DNA of 64,000 nt, from positions 22,789,845-22,853,844 of the forward strand of contig NC_045133.1 of the NCBI RefSeq assembly GCF_007655135.1. Direction: 5' to 3'. Source of the stretch: Punica granatum. Its lineage: Eukaryota > Streptophyta > Magnoliopsida > Myrtales > Lythraceae. The notes under the pieces are model-generated. The model saw only the letters and a program-made list of their open reading frames with translations, had not been told where the DNA came from and ran no database searches. The translations under genes and the position numbers were made by a program. Of the stretch, positions 61,201-64,000 are shown in pieces; the first letter of the stretch is position 1; every line of letters begins with the position of its first letter.

Positions 61201-63600
61201 TCATATTTAATTTAACGTGGGGGGTGGGAAGGGGGTGGTTGAGGGGAATTTTGACATGGCCTTAAGCTGTTGGGGTCCACACGGTTTATTTGATTTTTTT
61301 TGGGGGGGGGGGGGGGGAGCATAGCTGGCAGCTGGCTGTGTTCTCTCTTCTTTGATTCTCAGCTCCTCAACTCTCCCCCCACGGAAAGACATGACACACC
61401 CACACACACACAAACAGATCAAAACAGGCCAAACCCATATAAGCATAGAATAGAAACCTCGACTCGAGGTAGGTAGTTGACGTCTCCCCCCATTTTTCAC
61501 TCTTTCTCAAAAAGTAAAGAAGCAATGGGACTCGTTAAACTCTCGAATACCAGGATACGCATGAAAAAAAAAAGAGAATAAAATAATCTTCGTATTTAAT
61601 TGCGATCCTTTCGTTTTGTCCGGTCTTATAATTTTTTGGTGGTGTGCGATTGATATCTCATCAATCGTTCGATGGCGGAGGCATATGGGATCAACAAGTA
61701 TAATTAGTCCGGCTAGGTTGAGAACATTTGTGGGACTGACACCAGCATAGCACTCGATGTCTGTGACTCAAACTCAAACGTATTCAGAGCGCCGAATTGA
61801 CGATTTAAGGTCGGACGAGAGCGTGTACATAAAGCAAAGTAGTCTCATGGTTTTTATCGACGTTGATTAATTCAACCGATTCGACTTAAATAAGGCCTTG
61901 ATAGTTTTGTGAATTAACGTGTAATTGCGAAGCTAATGTGCGGCGTGAGGGGCACGCGCCCAAGCGGTGATCGTGGGGGTCGGTTTTTCCTGACAAGAAA
62001 GGGACAAACATTTGTCAGATATGATAACTGGCGCCGGGGATTGTGGCAACCTCATCAGCCCCACTCCCCAGCCAGTCGACGAGGTCAAAGGGTCATCCAT
62101 CCATCGCCCCCATTTGACCCCGATAAATATGCATTGATTTATTAGTTGGGTCCAGCCCAAAACCGTTTGTGGGTCCGGGCCCACATCTCAATTTATCCAT
62201 TTATATATGTATATATATACACATATTAACCCCCAGGAAAAAAAAAAAACAAATAACGAAAAATTGCCCCATATTTCAGACAACAACAAATCCTTGCATA
62301 GCTAGCCAATATATATTATCACGTCCGTCGGCCCCATGAAATAATGCAAGTCCATGCTTCGGCCCATGCATAGTAACCGTGTCGAATGAAGGCGCGTAGT
62401 AGTAGTAGTAGTAGTAGTAGAACAGATCGGGTTAACAGCAAGAGTAGCAGATTGAAAGGGCGATGCGCGTATCATATTCAACTCCTTGACTGTTGCGTAA
62501 TGCAGTAGAGATTCTAGCAGAAATCTTGACAGAAATTCCACGACTACTTGGTTGTTCAATTCATGAAAAGCTTGAACTATGAAAGATAAACAGGATAATA
62601 CAGGTTGTAAATAAATAAAAAACTGATGCAAAAATTTGCTATTATGACAGATTGTCATGAGTCTTTGTCACTTAATAAGGATTGCTCATTCGTAATCGGC
62701 TTTGAACAAGCAAAATCTTGTATCACTAGGAAACGGAAAATTGGAAATCAAACAAAATCCTTTTCTTTTTTAATTTGTTTTATTCTTCTTCTTTTTTTTT
62801 TGGTGGGGGGTTAATATTTTTTGTCTTTTTAATATGGTGTGTTTGGATTGCATGTGGAAATGTTATTTGAGACGACCCTCCACGTTCTTTGAGTTCCGCC
62901 TCCCCTTTTAAAAAACCGGCCTAGCTTTTTTTATTATTACTATTAGTTTCATTTATTAATAATTGATAATTAGTCTAAGCATGATCGATCTTGGAAATTA
63001 TCTCCATAGGAATTATGATTAGAATCATGTATCCAAGACATGCAGTCATCTTGAAGACTCGATAGAACAACCGCATATCATGCTCATACATAAAAATCTT
63101 AGATGAATTAGCTCAAATACGATATCAGTTGTCGGTCTCAAGCTCAGAAAACATCCCTTCGTTAGTTCATCACTCGACACAACATGGTTACCACAAATAC
63201 ATTATAGTAGCATATATAGTCAGAGCCAGTTATAGTCGAGGGTGGAAACCAAAATATAATCTAGATGGAAAAACAAAAAAAGTTTCCCAAGAACGAGCAT
63301 AAAGTTTCAACGAGACGGACCTGATCAAGGTTTTCTTGGAAAGAAAGAATTTGGCCAGATGTCAACACGATAATTTCGTCGAGAATTTGATAAATTACAT
63401 AAATTGTCCACCCATCCTCCTATTAGAGTAGGTAACTTACGTATCGATGAGAAGTTTTAATTAATTAATTAATTAATGTATAGATATTTGCTTGTGTTAC
63501 CTTTGATGTTGAAAGTCCACTTTTGAAGTCACTGTATCGCTAGAAAATTTTAAATGATTATAACTCAAATGACATGATGAAAAAGAACCAATAAAAATTA
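61200..63600. other. Intergenic with homopolymer and simple repeats
   Basis: A G-run lies at about 61301-61317, (CA)n-like sequence near 61396-61412, and (TAG)n at 62397-62420. (TTAA)n lies near 63458-63477. Only short open frames; no gene is supported. Confidence 0.5.
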
Positions 63601-63617
63601 TTTATTGAAAAATAAAT

Positions 63618-63896
63618 ATGGTAATTATTCAAGCGATTAATACCATGTCTCTAATTTCATGCATTTTTATTGATATTTCTTCACGTCACGTGATGAGGTA
63701 TGATTACCCAATAACTTCTCCTATACGACATTTTCGTATGCATAAAGGTTGTTTTCTTAAATGTGAAGAAGACTTTGTAGATGGGTTTCCTTGTCCAAAT
63801 ATGCAAAGTGCTATGTGTTGTTCTTTGGGGCAAAATGGAAGAGAAAGTGATGTTCTCCTTTTGCTAAAAGCAAATTTAAAGCTTAAAGAGTTGTGA
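63618..63896 (+). CDS. Hypothetical small cysteine-containing protein
   Basis: ATG-started frame of 92 codons. It has a hydrophobic start (MSLISCIFIDIS) and a middle with CFLKCEED, FPCPNMQS and AMCCSL, giving six Cys in about 30 residues. This is loosely like small secreted cysteine-rich plant peptides, but I match it to no family, the spacing fits none I know, and the N-terminus is a poor signal peptide. It could equally be an exon of a broken gene or chance. Confidence 0.25.
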   Translation: MVIIQAINTMSLISCIFIDISSRHVMRYDYPITSPIRHFRMHKGCFLKCEEDFVDGFPCPNMQSAMCCSLGQNGRESDVLLLLKANLKLKEL

Positions 63897-64000
63897 AATG
63901 GATATATCTAGATATATTGTACATGTAATGTATATGTCAAATCGTTTGTGGAAGACAACTCCTCAACAGATGACACTATCCGTAATCCATCTGTCGAAGT

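Noticed and set aside
1..64000. Search for tRNA, rRNA or CRISPR-like arrays
   Set aside because: No complete tRNA or rRNA was recognised; the tRNA-like promoter at 10.4 kb belongs to a SINE. The tandem repeats lack unique spacers and this is plant nuclear DNA.

Overview
This window is nuclear DNA from a flowering plant, most likely a eudicot. Its genes carry GT..AG introns in AT-rich sequence, its intergenic space is dense with transposons, and it holds a plant-type NRT1/PTR transporter and a plant mitochondrial ATP-synthase subunit. I could not fix the species from sequence alone. Coordinates of spliced genes were worked out by hand from reading frame, splice dinucleotides and recalled family conservation.

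Layout. 1-4782 is the 3' nine-tenths of a Ty1/copia retrotransposon with two in-frame stops and a short 3' LTR. 6934-8164 (minus) is a decayed carboxylesterase (CXE). 8.2-15.4 kb is AT-rich repeat sequence with a SINE (16-bp target duplication) and a 346-bp Mutator-like foldback element. 15.9-16.1 kb holds an unidentified gene remnant. 16512-19842 (minus) is an apparently intact four-exon NPF5-type transporter whose first intron contains a TRIM-like retroelement remnant amplified as a ~189-bp tandem array. 19.9-26.3 kb is repeat-rich and gene-poor.

26.3-36.5 kb is a transposon nest. It contains four Mutator-like non-autonomous elements with 9-bp target duplications, an F-box gene fragment, and a 2-kb hAT-like element with transcript-like sequence inside. 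One Mutator-like element (35102-36461) carries two exons plus the retained intron of a TRAPP-complex subunit gene (TRS33/TRAPPC6 type), making it a Pack-MULE. Further Mutator-like elements lie at 44.1, 45.9 and 57.8 kb, and two hAT-type relatives at 45.2 and 47.6 kb.

The rest of the right half is more gene-rich: the mitochondrial ATP synthase 24-kDa subunit (37616-39691, plus, 4 exons), a plant-specific protein of unknown function (40272-40985, minus, 2 exons), a DPH4-type J-protein with CSL zinc finger (42879-43427, minus, with a 5'-UTR intron), and a seven-exon gene for a single-pass membrane protein with a cysteine-rich C-terminal domain (50818-55346, plus). I see no functional grouping among these genes; each appears to be an independent transcription unit. 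From 55.4 kb to the end I find repeats and no gene I can support.
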